NCBI RefSeq assembly: GCF_900114015.1
Contig: NZ_FORN01000044.1
Location: 1-50,782, forward strand
Direction: 5' to 3'
Origin: Caulobacter sp. UNC279MFTsu5.1
GTDB taxonomy: Bacteria > Pseudomonadota > Alphaproteobacteria > Caulobacterales > Caulobacteraceae
Length of the DNA stretch: 50,782 bases
The notes under the pieces are model-generated. The model had not been told where the DNA came from and searched no databases. It saw nothing but the letters and a program-made list of their open reading frames with translations. Positions 1-7,935 of the stretch are shown one piece after another. The first letter of the stretch is position 1, and the number at the start of each line of letters is the position of its first letter. The translations under genes were made by a program, and so were the position numbers.

Positions 1-207
1 GGTTTCTCCCGAAAGGGATCGAGACCGGGTCCGGCTAAGCCTCAACAGGGCTGCCCACCGGACGCTGGCGGAAAACGACCGCGCGGAGCGATCGGGCTTC
101 GTCGAAACGGTAACTATCAAAAAACTCCGGACGATGTCCGGCGCTCCGCGACCCTTTCCATCCACTCACAGCGAAAGCGTGAGGACGACAGATCGCGCCG
201 GTGAACA

Positions 208-324
208 CTTGCCCCCACCTGGCGGCTTCGCCGCCTGTCCGCCCCCAGAGGGGGCGGAGCCTTCGCACCGGCGCTCTTCCCCCTCTGGGGGAAGACGACC
301 GCGAAGCGGTCCGTAGGGGGCAAG
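208..324. repeat. Four-hairpin palindromic intergenic element
   Basis: A compact imperfect palindrome. Outer arms 208-216 and 316-324 pair perfectly over 9 bp. Inside are four perfect hairpins, each with a 3-nt loop: 221-226/230-235, 238-246/250-258, 275-283/287-295 and 297-302/306-311. The left half (outer arm plus two hairpins) is an imperfect inverted copy of the right half, around a centre near 259-274. It lies just downstream of the pyrC' stop codon. Bases 1-207 hold nothing I recognise. Mobile repeat, transcript 3' end structure or both are possible. Confidence 0.75.
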
Positions 325-333
325 CGTTAGCCG

Positions 334-1638
334 CTACCCCTCGGCCCGATGCACCACCCGCCCGTCGACGATCGTCATCAGCACCTGGCCCTGCAGCCGG
401 CGTCCGTCGAACGGCGAGTTCTTGGACTTCGACAGCAGCTTGCCGGCGTCGATGATCAGCGGGGCGTCCAGGTCGCACAGCACCAGGTCGGCCGGGGCGC
501 CGGGCGCGATGCGGCCCGACTGCAGGCCGATCAGGGCGGCCGGGGCCAGGGTGACGGCGCGGATCAGGTCGACCAGGGCCAGGCGCTCGTCGTGATACAG
601 CGACAGCAAGGCCGGCAGCAGGGTCTCCAGGCCCACCGCGCCGGGGGCGGCCTCGTCGAACGGCAGGCGCTTGTCCTCGGCCGGGGCCGGGGCGTGGGCC
701 GAGACGACGATGTCGATCAGGCCGCCGGCCAGGGCCTCGATCAGCGCCTGGCGGTCGTCCTCGCCGCGCAGGGGCGGGGTGACCTTGGCGAAGCTGCGAT
801 AGTCGCCGATGTCCAGCTCGTTGAACGACAGGTGGTTGATCGACACCGAGGCGTGGATCCGCAGGCCCTTGGCCTTGGCGCGGGCCAGGGTCTCCAGGGC
901 CTGGGCGCTGGTGACCTGGTCGACCAGCAGCCTTCCGCCCGTCGCTTCCAGAAGCGCCACGTCGCGCTCGAGCATGATCCGCTCGGCCATCGGCGAAATC
1001 GACGGCAGGCCCATGCGCCCGGCGAACTCGCCGCCGGTCGCCGCCCCGCCCTTCGCCAGCCACGGGTCCATCGGCCGGTGGGCCAGCAGGGTGTCGAAGC
1101 CGCGGGCGTAGGTCAGGATGCGCTGCATCACCTTGCTGTCGACGATCGGCCGGTCGGCGTCGGTCACATAGACGCAGCCGGCCTCGCGCATCAGGCCGAT
1201 CTCGGCCATCTGCTCGCCCTTCAGCCCTTTGGTCGCCGCGCCGGCGCACAGGATGCGGGCGGCGTCGATGTCGCGCGAGCGGCGCAGGATGAAGTCGACC
1301 ACGCTGGGATCGTCGACGGCCGGGTCGGTGTCGGGCTGGACGACGAAGCTGGTCACCCCGCCGGCCGCAGCGGCCCGGGCGGCGCTGGCCAGGGTCTCCT
1401 TGGTCTCGGCCCCGGGCTCGCCGGTCTTGACCCGCAGGTCGATCAGGCCGGGGGCCAGCATGGCCCCGCCGCAGTCGACGACGCGGACGTCCTTGGAAAG
1501 CTTGCCGAACTCGCGGTCCTTGGCGACGTCGGCGATCACGCCCTCGGAGACAATGACGCCCCCGGGGCCGTCATAGCCGCTCTCGGGATCGACCAGCCGG
1601 GCGTTGATCAGGGCGAGGGGCGGGGATGAGCTTGTCAC
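334..1638 (-). CDS. pyrC': Dihydroorotase-like protein, probably non-catalytic partner of ATCase
   Basis: Amidohydrolase-fold protein of 434 residues, the size of class I dihydroorotases. It starts with GTG inside the pyrB stop (GTGA overlap), so translation is probably coupled. The family metal motif D-x-H-x-H is here LIDLRVKTGEPG: both histidines are replaced (R69, K71). The late T-D-H-A-P-H motif reads SAHAPA, so the catalytic Asp position is also lost. Homologues with these losses (PyrC' in pseudomonads) are known to lack dihydroorotase activity and to hold class A aspartate transcarbamoylase together as a dodecamer. I infer the same role here, with an active dihydroorotase encoded elsewhere. 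Many annotations would simply call it pyrC. Confidence 0.9.
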   Translation of the reverse strand: MTSSSPPLALINARLVDPESGYDGPGGVIVSEGVIADVAKDREFGKLSKDVRVVDCGGAMLAPGLIDLRVKTGEPGAETKETLASAARAAAAGGVTSFVVQPDTDPAVDDPSVVDFILRRSRDIDAARILCAGAATKGLKGEQMAEIGLMREAGCVYVTDADRPIVDSKVMQRILTYARGFDTLLAHRPMDPWLAKGGAATGGEFAGRMGLPSISPMAERIMLERDVALLEATGGRLLVDQVTSAQALETLARAKAKGLRIHASVSINHLSFNELDIGDYRSFAKVTPPLRGEDDRQALIEALAGGLIDIVVSAHAPAPAEDKRLPFDEAAPGAVGLETLLPALLSLYHDERLALVDLIRAVTLAPAALIGLQSGRIAPGAPADLVLCDLDAPLIIDAGKLLSKSKNSPFDGRRLQGQVLMTIVDGRVVHRAEG

Positions 1639-2636
1639 TTGCCGTGCTCCTCGAGCCGATGCGCCAGCGAGGCCAGCACCGCCATGCGGGCGGCGACGCC
1701 CATCTCGACCTGGTCCTGGATCAGGCTGATCTCGGGATCGTCGGCGACGTCGGAATCGATCTCGACCCCCCGGTTCATCGGTCCCGGGTGCATGACCTTG
1801 GCCTTCGGCGCGGCCTTGGCCAGCTTTTCGCGGTCCAGGCCGTAGAAGCGGAAATATTCGCGGGTCGAGGGCACGAAGGCGCCCTGCATGCGCTCCAGCT
1901 GCAGGCGCAGCATCATCACCACGTCGGCCCCGGCCAGACCGGCCTTCATGTCGTGATGGACGGTGACGCCCCAGCGCTCGGCCTGGGCCGGCATCAGGGT
2001 GGGCGGGCCGACCAGCCGGACGCTGGCGCCCAGCGTATGCAGCAGGGCGACGTTCGAGCGGGCCACGCGGCTGTGCAGCACGTCGCCGCAGATCGCCACG
2101 GTCAGGCCCGAGACCCGGCCGAAGGCGCGGCGGATCGACAGGGCGTCCAGCACCGCCTGGGTCGGATGCTCGTGCTGGCCGTCGCCGGCGTTGATCACGC
2201 TGCCGCTGACCTTCTGGCTGAGCAGGCTGGCGGCGCCCGACGAGGCGTGGCGCACCACCAGCAGGTCGGGCCGCATGGCGTTCAGGGTCACGGCCGTGTC
2301 GATCAGGGTCTCGCCCTTGGTGATCGACGAGGTGCGCGGGCTCATATTGACGACGTCGGCGCCCAGGCGCTTGCCGGCGATCTCGAAGCTGGACTGGGTG
2401 CGGGTGCTGTTCTCGAAGAACAGGTTCATCAGCGTCCGCCCCTTGAGCAGGTCGAGGGACTTGGTCGTCTGGCGATTGAGGGCCACGAAGGCGTCGGCCA
2501 GGTCCAGCAGCTCGGTGGCCTGCAGGGCGTTCAGGTCGCCGGCCGACAGGAAGTGGCGGCGGGGGAACGAGAAGATGCGCTCGCGGATCGTCTCGATCGG
2601 CGCGGCGGGCTCATGGGGCGGGGGCTTGGCCGTCAT
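1635..2636 (-). CDS. pyrB: Aspartate carbamoyltransferase catalytic subunit
   Basis: Joins carbamoyl phosphate and aspartate to carbamoyl-aspartate, the committed step of pyrimidine synthesis in the cytoplasm. The 333-residue protein carries the carbamoyl-phosphate loop FFENSTRTQSSFE in the N-terminal half, HPTQAVLD in the middle, and the C-terminal HPGPMNRGVEI segment of the aspartate domain. The N-terminal extension of about 25 residues is usual for ATCases that associate with PyrC'. The gene overlaps pyrC' by 4 bp and is first in that two-gene operon. No regulatory pyrI gene is adjacent, which fits class A ATCase. Confidence 0.97.
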   Translation of the reverse strand: MTAKPPPHEPAAPIETIRERIFSFPRRHFLSAGDLNALQATELLDLADAFVALNRQTTKSLDLLKGRTLMNLFFENSTRTQSSFEIAGKRLGADVVNMSPRTSSITKGETLIDTAVTLNAMRPDLLVVRHASSGAASLLSQKVSGSVINAGDGQHEHPTQAVLDALSIRRAFGRVSGLTVAICGDVLHSRVARSNVALLHTLGASVRLVGPPTLMPAQAERWGVTVHHDMKAGLAGADVVMMLRLQLERMQGAFVPSTREYFRFYGLDREKLAKAAPKAKVMHPGPMNRGVEIDSDVADDPEISLIQDQVEMGVAARMAVLASLAHRLEEHGK

Positions 2637-2690
2637 GAGTGGGCGTCATACGGGGCTTTGGGCGGGGAGGGAAGGATTCGTCAGTCGCCG

Positions 2691-2793
2691 TGCGTCCTTC
2701 GAGGCCCGCTGCGCGGGCGCCTCAGGATGAGGAATTCAGGTGCAAAGCTCCTCATCCTGAGGTGCGAGCCGCAGGCGAGCCTCGAAGGACGCA
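2691..2793. repeat. Palindromic intergenic element, copy 1
   Basis: Terminal arms 2691-2705 and 2779-2793 are perfect 15-bp inverted repeats (TGCGTCCTTCGAGGC and its complement). Inside, 2720-2732 pairs perfectly with 2750-2762 over 13 bp, and a small CCCGC/GCGGG hairpin sits at 2705-2717. It fills the gap between the pyrB start and the ruvX stop, only 5 bp past ruvX. The same element recurs in opposite orientation at 7936-8040. Repeats of this type are common between genes in alphaproteobacteria. Confidence 0.85.
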
Positions 2794-2798
2794 GGGTG

Positions 2799-3293
2799 CT
2801 AAAACCCCTTGCCCGCCGCCTCGTTGATGCCCCGGATCCGCTCCAGCGCCCCCTGCAGGATCCAGCCGGCGGCCATCTTGTCGACGACCTCGGCGCGGCG
2901 CTTGCGGTTGACGTCGTGCTCGTCGATCAGCACCCGGGTCACGGCGGCCGTCGACAGGCGCTCGTCCCAGAAGGTGATCGGCAGGTCGGGGTTCAGGCGC
3001 AGCAGGTTGCGGCCCAGCGCCCGGTTGGACTGGCAGCGCACGCCCTCGGTGCCGTCCATGTTCATCGGCAGGCCGATGACGATGCCGACGGCCTTGCGGC
3101 TGTCCATCAGCTGGAACAGGGTCTTGGCGTCGTCGCTGAATTTGCCCTTCTTGATCAGGGCCAGGGGGCTGGCGACGGTCAGGGTGACGTCCGAAACGGC
3201 CACGCCGATGGTCTTCTCGCCCGGGTCCAGGCCGACGATCGGCTTGTAGTCGGGGATGGCGGCGGCGAATTCGGCGATGTCGAGAACGGGCAT
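2799..3293 (-). CDS. ruvX: RuvX/YqgF family Holliday junction resolvase-like nuclease
   Basis: RNase H-fold protein of 164 residues, typical length for RuvX (YqgF), linked in other bacteria to Holliday junction resolution and to 16S rRNA 5'-end maturation. Visible family motifs are the first acidic strand IVGLDPGEKTIGVAVSD near residues 19-35, the central IVIGLPMNMDGTEG, the WDERLST segment (about 109-115), and the C-terminal Asp of VVDKMAAGWIL. It is transcribed divergently from gatC with 81 bp between the start codons. A 103-bp palindromic repeat begins 5 bp after its stop and may shape its 3' end. Confidence 0.93.
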   Translation of the reverse strand: MPVLDIAEFAAAIPDYKPIVGLDPGEKTIGVAVSDVTLTVASPLALIKKGKFSDDAKTLFQLMDSRKAVGIVIGLPMNMDGTEGVRCQSNRALGRNLLRLNPDLPITFWDERLSTAAVTRVLIDEHDVNRKRRAEVVDKMAAGWILQGALERIRGINEAAGKGF

Positions 3294-3374
3294 TTGTCCT
3301 CATACCACGGGGAACCGCTTGTCAAAGCGCCCCTCGCACGGCTAACCCACACGCTCGAATTTCAGGAGGCCCCC

Positions 3375-3662
3375 ATGGCCATTGACGCCGCCACCGTGCG
3401 GAAGGTCGCGCGGCTCGCCCGCATCGCCGAACCCGAAGAGCGCATCGAGGCCCTGGCCCAGGAGCTCAACGGCATCATGACGTGGATCGAGCAGCTGGCC
3501 GAGGTCGACACCGACGGCGTCGAGCCGCTGACCAGCGTGGTGCACGCCGGCCTGCCGCTGCGCGACGACGTGGTGACCATGGGCGGCGACGCCGACATCG
3601 TCACCGGCAACGCCCCCAAGTCGGCGGGCGGCTTCTTCGTGGTTCCGAAGGTGGTTGAGTAG
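3375..3662 (+). CDS. gatC: Aspartyl/glutamyl-tRNA amidotransferase subunit C
   Basis: Small structural subunit (95 residues) of the GatCAB complex, which converts misacylated Glu-tRNA(Gln) and/or Asp-tRNA(Asn) to the amide form. GatC wraps around GatA and GatB and stabilises them. The start is fixed by a perfect AGGAGG at 3364-3369. Family features are the N-terminal helix VRKVARLARIAEPEE and the LTSVVHAGLPLRDDVV segment, followed by the usual PKSAGGFFVVPKVVE tail. gatA starts 2 bp after the stop, so the two are co-translated. Confidence 0.96.
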   Translation: MAIDAATVRKVARLARIAEPEERIEALAQELNGIMTWIEQLAEVDTDGVEPLTSVVHAGLPLRDDVVTMGGDADIVTGNAPKSAGGFFVVPKVVE

Positions 3663-3664
3663 AC

Positions 3665-5137
3665 ATGGCTTCGCTGACCTCCCTGACCCTCAAGGGCGCG
3701 CTGGACGGGCTGGACGCCGGGGACTTCACCTCGGTCGAGCTGACCCAGGCCCATGTCGAGGCCGTCGAGGCCGCCCGCGGCCTGAACGCCTTCCTGGTCG
3801 AGACGCCTGAACGGGCCCTGGCGATGGCCGCCGCCTCCGACGCCCGGCGCGCGCTGGGCGCCGCCGGTCCGCTGGACGGGATCCCGCTGGGCATCAAGGA
3901 CCTGTTCTGCACCGAGGGCGTGCCGACCACGGCCGCCTCGCGCATCCTCGAGCCGTTCGTCCCGCGCTACGAGTCGACCGTCACCAGCCAGCTGTGGCGC
4001 GACGGGGCGGTGATGCTGGGCAAGCTGAACCTGGACGAATTCGCCATGGGCTCGTCCAACGAGACCAGCGCCTATGGCCCGGTGGTCAACCCCTGGCGCA
4101 AGGCCGGCTCGAACCAGGCCTTGACCCCCGGCGGCAGCTCGGGCGGCAGCGCCGCGGCCGTGGCCGCCGACCTGTGCCTGGGCGCCACCGCCACCGACAC
4201 CGGCGGCTCGATCCGCCAGCCGGCCTCGTTCACCGGCACGGTCGGCATCAAGCCGACCTACGGCCGTTGCTCGCGCTGGGGCACGGTGGCCTTCGCCAGC
4301 TCGCTGGACCAGGCGGGGCCCATCGCCAAGACCGTCGAGGACGCGGCGATCCTGCTGACCTCGATGTCGGGCCACGACCCCAAGGACTCCACCAGCCTGG
4401 ACGTGCCGGTGCCCGACTTCGCCGCCTTCGTCGGCAAGTCGGTCAAGGGCCTGCGGATCGGCGTGCCCAAGGAATACCGCGTCGACGGCATGCCCGCCGA
4501 AATTCAAAAGTTGTGGGACGATGGCGTCGCCTGGCTGAAGGAGGCCGGCTGCGAGATCGTCGAGATCAGCCTGCCGCACACCAAGTACGCCCTGCCGGCC
4601 TATTACATCGTGGCCCCGGCCGAGGCCTCGTCGAACCTGGCCCGCTACGACGGCATGCGCTACGGCCTGCGGGCCGAGGGCGCCAACCTGACGGAAGTCT
4701 ACGAGAACACCCGCGCCCAGGGCTTCGGCGACGAGGTCAAGCGCCGCATCCTGATCGGCACCTACGTGCTGTCGGCCGGCTATTACGACGCCTACTACCT
4801 GAAGGCCCTGAAGGTGCGCCGCCGCATCGCCGAGGATTTCGACAACGCCTGGCGAATGTGCGACGCCATCCTGACCCCGACCGCCCCGTCGGCGGCGTTC
4901 GGCCTGGGCGAGAACAGCAACGACCCGATCGCCATGTACCTGAACGACGTGTTCACGGTGACGACGAACCTGGCGGGCCTGCCGGGCCTGTCCCTGCCCG
5001 CCGGCCTGGACGCCGACCGCCTGCCGCTGGGCCTGCAGATCATCGGCAAGCCGCTGGACGAGGGCACGGTGTTCTCGGTGGCCGGCGCGATCGAGAAGGC
5101 CGCCGGCTTCAAGGCCAAGGCCGACAAGTGGTGGTGA
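3665..5137 (+). CDS. gatA: Aspartyl/glutamyl-tRNA amidotransferase subunit A
   Basis: Amidase-signature glutaminase subunit of GatCAB; it releases ammonia from glutamine and channels it to GatB. The 490-residue protein shows the Ser-cisSer-Lys triad context: GIKDLF with K78, the glycine/serine-rich GGSSGGSAAAVAA, and TDTGGSIRQPAS with the nucleophilic serine. The length is normal for bacterial GatA. It lies directly behind gatC and is followed by a bidirectional terminator at 5162-5194, so gatB, about 1.3 kb further on, is a separate transcription unit. Confidence 0.97.
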   Translation: MASLTSLTLKGALDGLDAGDFTSVELTQAHVEAVEAARGLNAFLVETPERALAMAAASDARRALGAAGPLDGIPLGIKDLFCTEGVPTTAASRILEPFVPRYESTVTSQLWRDGAVMLGKLNLDEFAMGSSNETSAYGPVVNPWRKAGSNQALTPGGSSGGSAAAVAADLCLGATATDTGGSIRQPASFTGTVGIKPTYGRCSRWGTVAFASSLDQAGPIAKTVEDAAILLTSMSGHDPKDSTSLDVPVPDFAAFVGKSVKGLRIGVPKEYRVDGMPAEIQKLWDDGVAWLKEAGCEIVEISLPHTKYALPAYYIVAPAEASSNLARYDGMRYGLRAEGANLTEVYENTRAQGFGDEVKRRILIGTYVLSAGYYDAYYLKALKVRRRIAEDFDNAWRMCDAILTPTAPSAAFGLGENSNDPIAMYLNDVFTVTTNLAGLPGLSLPAGLDADRLPLGLQIIGKPLDEGTVFSVAGAIEKAAGFKAKADKWW

Positions 5138-5161
5138 TCCGCCGCTAAGCTTCGGACAGGA

Positions 5162-5194
5162 AAAGGGCGGCCCCGCGAGGAGCCGCCCTTCTTT
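5162..5194. terminator. Bidirectional intrinsic terminator between gatA and the convergent gene
   Basis: A perfect 9-bp stem (5163-5171 with 5182-5190, AAGGGCGGC) has a 10-base loop. It is preceded by an A-run and followed by CTTT on the plus strand, so it can act on both strands. It separates gatA from the convergent gene at 5213-5794. Confidence 0.8.
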
Positions 5195-5212
5195 ACGCTA
5201 CGCTACTGACAA

Positions 5213-5794
5213 CTACATCGGAGTGTCCGGCGTGACGGGAACGGCCGCCGGAGCGGGCGTCGGGGCCGGAGCCGGGGCGGCCGGGGCGGCGATCACCGGG
5301 GGCGGAGCCGGAGCGGCGACCGGCGCCGGAACCGTCGCGCTGACGTTCTCCGAGGCCGAGGCGGCGTCGGGCGCGGTCTGCGGGGCCGCGCGGCGGGCTG
5401 GGGCGGCGCGACGCGCCGGCTGGGTCACGCGCGGCGGCGGAGCCGTTTCGGCGCGAGCGACTTGCGTCGGCGCCGGGGTCGCGGCGGGCGCCAGCGGGGC
5501 GGGCGTCGGCATCGGGGCCGGCGGCTGGGCGGTCGGCAGCGGCTGCGCCGTGGCCACCTTGGCGGGCGGCGCCTCGTCGACGGTCGGGGTCTGGGCCGGT
5601 TGGCTCATCAGCCCCCAGGCCAGGCCGCCGGCGACGATGGCCAGCACCGGCAGGCCGATCATCAGGGGCAGGTGCGAAGACTTCTTCGCGGTCTTGCGAG
5701 CATAGACCGGCGCATCCGGAAAGAGCGGTGAGTTTTCCGTGCTGGTCGCCGGCGCGATATAAGGTTCGCCGGCGCCGAGGTTCAGAACAGCCAT
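5213..5794 (-). CDS. Membrane-anchored Pro/Ala-rich hypothetical protein
   Basis: No family recognised. The 193-residue product has a hydrophilic N-terminus of about 40 residues with a basic patch (RKTAKKS), one clear membrane helix near residues 45-65 (LMIGLPVLAIVAGGLAWGLM), then about 125 residues almost entirely Pro, Ala, Thr and Val with scattered Arg. The lack of a cleavable signal and the positive N-terminal side suggest a type II topology with the disordered Pro/Ala tail in the periplasm, where it could span to the cell wall. A TCCTCCT-complement ribosome site (AGGAG) lies just upstream of the ATG. It converges on gatA and shares that terminator. Confidence 0.7.
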   Translation of the reverse strand: MAVLNLGAGEPYIAPATSTENSPLFPDAPVYARKTAKKSSHLPLMIGLPVLAIVAGGLAWGLMSQPAQTPTVDEAPPAKVATAQPLPTAQPPAPMPTPAPLAPAATPAPTQVARAETAPPPRVTQPARRAAPARRAAPQTAPDAASASENVSATVPAPVAAPAPPPVIAAPAAPAPAPTPAPAAVPVTPDTPM

Positions 5795-5944
5795 GATTTC
5801 CTCCTGAGCGATATTCGTGTTCGGAGAGTCAACGGAGGGGTTCTGCAGCGGTTCCGGTTGGCCAGGAATGACCTTCGTAATGCCTAGAAGCGGTCATTTT
5901 TCGATTTGAGCGAAAGGATCGTCTCAGCGATCGCTCGGCGATCT

Positions 5945-5991
5945 TTCCCTCCCCCTTGCGGGGAGGGTGGCCCCGGAGGGGGCGGGTTGGG
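5945..5991. repeat. Left inverted repeat flanking the DUF559 gene
   Basis: This 47-bp arm pairs with 6340-6386 in inverted orientation with 42 of 47 positions matching. It contains its own hairpin, CCCTCCCC (5947-5954) with GGGGAGGG (5960-5967), and a second short one around 5970-5983. Two hairpins per arm is also the plan of each half of the element at 208-324. The 5795-5944 stretch before it, upstream of the gene at 5213-5794, shows nothing else. Confidence 0.85.
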
Positions 5992-6012
5992 GATCAGGCT
6001 ACGAGCGTTCAA

Positions 6013-6400
6013 TGGGCGAGGACTTGGCGGAAGGCGATGAGCGGACAAGAAGTTCGTCTGTGGGTGCGGCTGCGGGCCTTGAGAGCGGAAGGCTTCCACT
6101 TTCGGAGACAGCCCGGCGCTGCTGGGTTGCTATCCGGATTTCATCTGCCTGAACCGACGCCTCGTCGTGGAAGTGGATGGACCTCACCACGAGGAACTGG
6201 AACAGGCTGCTCACGACGCCCGCCGGGACCAAGTTTTCCGTCGCTCGGGCTTCCAAACCTTGCGCTTTCCGACCCGTGCGGTGCATGAGGATATCGACGC
6301 GGTCATGGGCGTGATTTGTCAGGCCTTGAGCGCAGCGAGCCCCACCCGACCCCTTCGGGGCCACCCTCCCCACGAGGGGGAGGGAAGGGAACTAAGTTAG
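6013..6400 (+). pseudogene. Frameshifted DUF559 (Vsr-like nuclease fold) gene
   Basis: The first part (in-frame ATG at 6037; similarity begins slightly earlier at ARTWRKAM) reads SGQEVRLWVRLRALRAEG then FHFRRQ. The second part, in the next frame, reads LLGCYPDFICLNRRLVVEVDG, then HHEELEQAAHDARRD and LRFPTRAVHEDIDAVMG. Removing one C from the CCC run at 6112-6114 restores a continuous DUF559 protein of about 120 residues, so one base was inserted (or misread). DUF559 proteins share the fold of very-short-patch-repair endonucleases; the acidic residues of DF and EVDG belong to the putative active site. The 3' end runs into the right inverted repeat. It could be a sequencing error rather than a true pseudogene. 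Confidence 0.85.
6340..6386. repeat. Right inverted repeat flanking the DUF559 gene
   Basis: Inverted partner of 5945-5991 (42/47 identical). It carries the hairpin CCCTCCCC (6364-6371) with GGGGAGGG (6377-6384) and CCCC-TTC-GGGG at 6350-6360. It supplies the last codons of the DUF559 reading frame and ends 44 bp before the gatB start, so it also lies in the gatB leader. Confidence 0.85.
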
Positions 6401-6430
6401 TGGCCACCCGATGCGGCCAGGAATTGAGAC

Positions 6431-7930
6431 ATGACCGAAACCGCCTCTTCCAAAGTGATCCAAGGCCGCACGGGCCCTTGGGAAATCGTTCTCGGCCTCG
6501 AGGTCCACGCCCAGGTCGCCAGCGTGTCCAAGCTGTTCTCCGGCGCCGCCGTCGGCTTCGGCGCGGGGCCGAACCAGCAGGTCAGCCTGGTGGACGCGGC
6601 CATGCCCGGCATGCTGCCGGTCCTGAACCGGTTCTGCGTCGAGCAGGCGGTGAAGACCGGCCTGGGCCTGAAGGCCCAGATCAACCTGAAGAGCCGCTTC
6701 GACCGCAAGAACTACTTCTATCCCGACCTGCCGCAGGGCTATCAGATCAGCCAGTTCGACCAGCCGATCGTCGGCGAGGGCGTGGTCAGCGTCGAACGCG
6801 ACGACGGCACGACCTTCGACGTGCGCATCGAGCGCCTGCACCTGGAGCAGGACGCCGGCAAGTCGCTGCACGACCAGGACCCGAACGCCACCTATGTGGA
6901 CCTGAACCGCGCGGGCACGGCGCTGATGGAGATCGTCTCTCGGCCCGACATGCGCAGCTCGGAAGAGGCCGCCGCCTACGTCAAGAAGCTGCGGACGATC
7001 CTGGTCTATCTGGGCACCTGCGACGGCGACATGGAGAAGGGCAACCTGCGCGCCGACGTCAACGTCTCGGTCTGCCGCCCGGGCGACTACGAGAAGTACC
7101 GCGCGACCGGCAGCTTCAGCCACCTGGGCACGCGTTGCGAGATCAAGAACGTCAATTCGTATCGCTACATCCAGCAGGCCATCGAGTACGAGGCTCGTCG
7201 CCAGATCGAGATCCTGGAGGACGGCGGCAAGATCGACCAGGAGACCCGGCTGTTCGACCCGAACAAGCTGGAGACCCGGTCGATGCGGAGCAAGGAAGAG
7301 GCGCACGACTATCGCTACTTCCCCGATCCGGACCTGCTGCCGCTGGTGCTGGACCCGGCCTGGGTTAAGGCGATCGAGGACACCCTGCCGGAACTGCCGG
7401 ACGCCAAGAAGCAGCGGCTGCAGAGCCAGTACGGTCTGTCGGCCTACGACGCCGGCGTGCTGATCATCGAGGCCGACCGCGCCGACTATTTCGAGGCCGC
7501 CGCGAAAGGCCGCGACGCCAAGCTGGTGTCCAACTGGGTGACCAACGAGCTGCTGTCGAAGCTGTCGGCCGGCGGCCACGAGATCGCCCGGTCGCCGCTG
7601 CCGCCCGAGGACATCGCCCAGTTGGTCGAGCTGATCGAGAACGGCACTATCTCGTCGAAGATCGCCAAGGAGGTCTTCGAGCACATGTGGGCCGGCGAGG
7701 GCCGTCCCGCCCAGATCGTCGAGGCGCGCGGCCTAGTCCAGATCAACGACACCGGCGCCATCGAGGCGGCGATCGACAAGCTGATCGCGGCCAACCCCGA
7801 CAAGGCCGAGGCCGTGAAGGAAAAGCCCCAGGCCATCGGCTGGTTCGTGGGTCAGGTGATGAAGGAGACCGGCGGTAAGGCCAATCCGGCCACCGTCAAC
7901 GAACTGCTGCGGAGCAAGCTGGGGCTGTAG
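6431..7930 (+). CDS. gatB: Aspartyl/glutamyl-tRNA amidotransferase subunit B
   Basis: Subunit of GatCAB that binds the misacylated tRNA, activates its side chain with ATP and transfers ammonia from GatA. The 499-residue protein has the kinase-like N-terminal domain with GLEVHAQ, the KNYFYPDLPQGYQISQ signature, DLNRAGTALMEIVS, and the Zn-region-like GDMEKGNLRADVNVSV. The helical tail domain and YqeY-like C-terminus end in NPATVNELLRSKLGL. It is separated from gatCA by a hypothetical gene and the DUF559 relic, so the gat operon is split. Confidence 0.97.
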   Translation: MTETASSKVIQGRTGPWEIVLGLEVHAQVASVSKLFSGAAVGFGAGPNQQVSLVDAAMPGMLPVLNRFCVEQAVKTGLGLKAQINLKSRFDRKNYFYPDLPQGYQISQFDQPIVGEGVVSVERDDGTTFDVRIERLHLEQDAGKSLHDQDPNATYVDLNRAGTALMEIVSRPDMRSSEEAAAYVKKLRTILVYLGTCDGDMEKGNLRADVNVSVCRPGDYEKYRATGSFSHLGTRCEIKNVNSYRYIQQAIEYEARRQIEILEDGGKIDQETRLFDPNKLETRSMRSKEEAHDYRYFPDPDLLPLVLDPAWVKAIEDTLPELPDAKKQRLQSQYGLSAYDAGVLIIEADRADYFEAAAKGRDAKLVSNWVTNELLSKLSAGGHEIARSPLPPEDIAQLVELIENGTISSKIAKEVFEHMWAGEGRPAQIVEARGLVQINDTGAIEAAIDKLIAANPDKAEAVKEKPQAIGWFVGQVMKETGGKANPATVNELLRSKLGL

Positions 7931-7935
7931 GGTCT

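Noticed and set aside
35..1249. Long minus-strand open frame of 404 codons over pyrC'
   Set aside because: It is the +1 shadow of pyrC', Arg/Pro/Gly-rich from GC-biased codons, with no family features.
1626..3374. Extended frame that could lengthen GatC at its N-terminus
   Set aside because: It runs antisense through pyrB and ruvX; a perfect AGGAGG fixes the GatC start at 3375.
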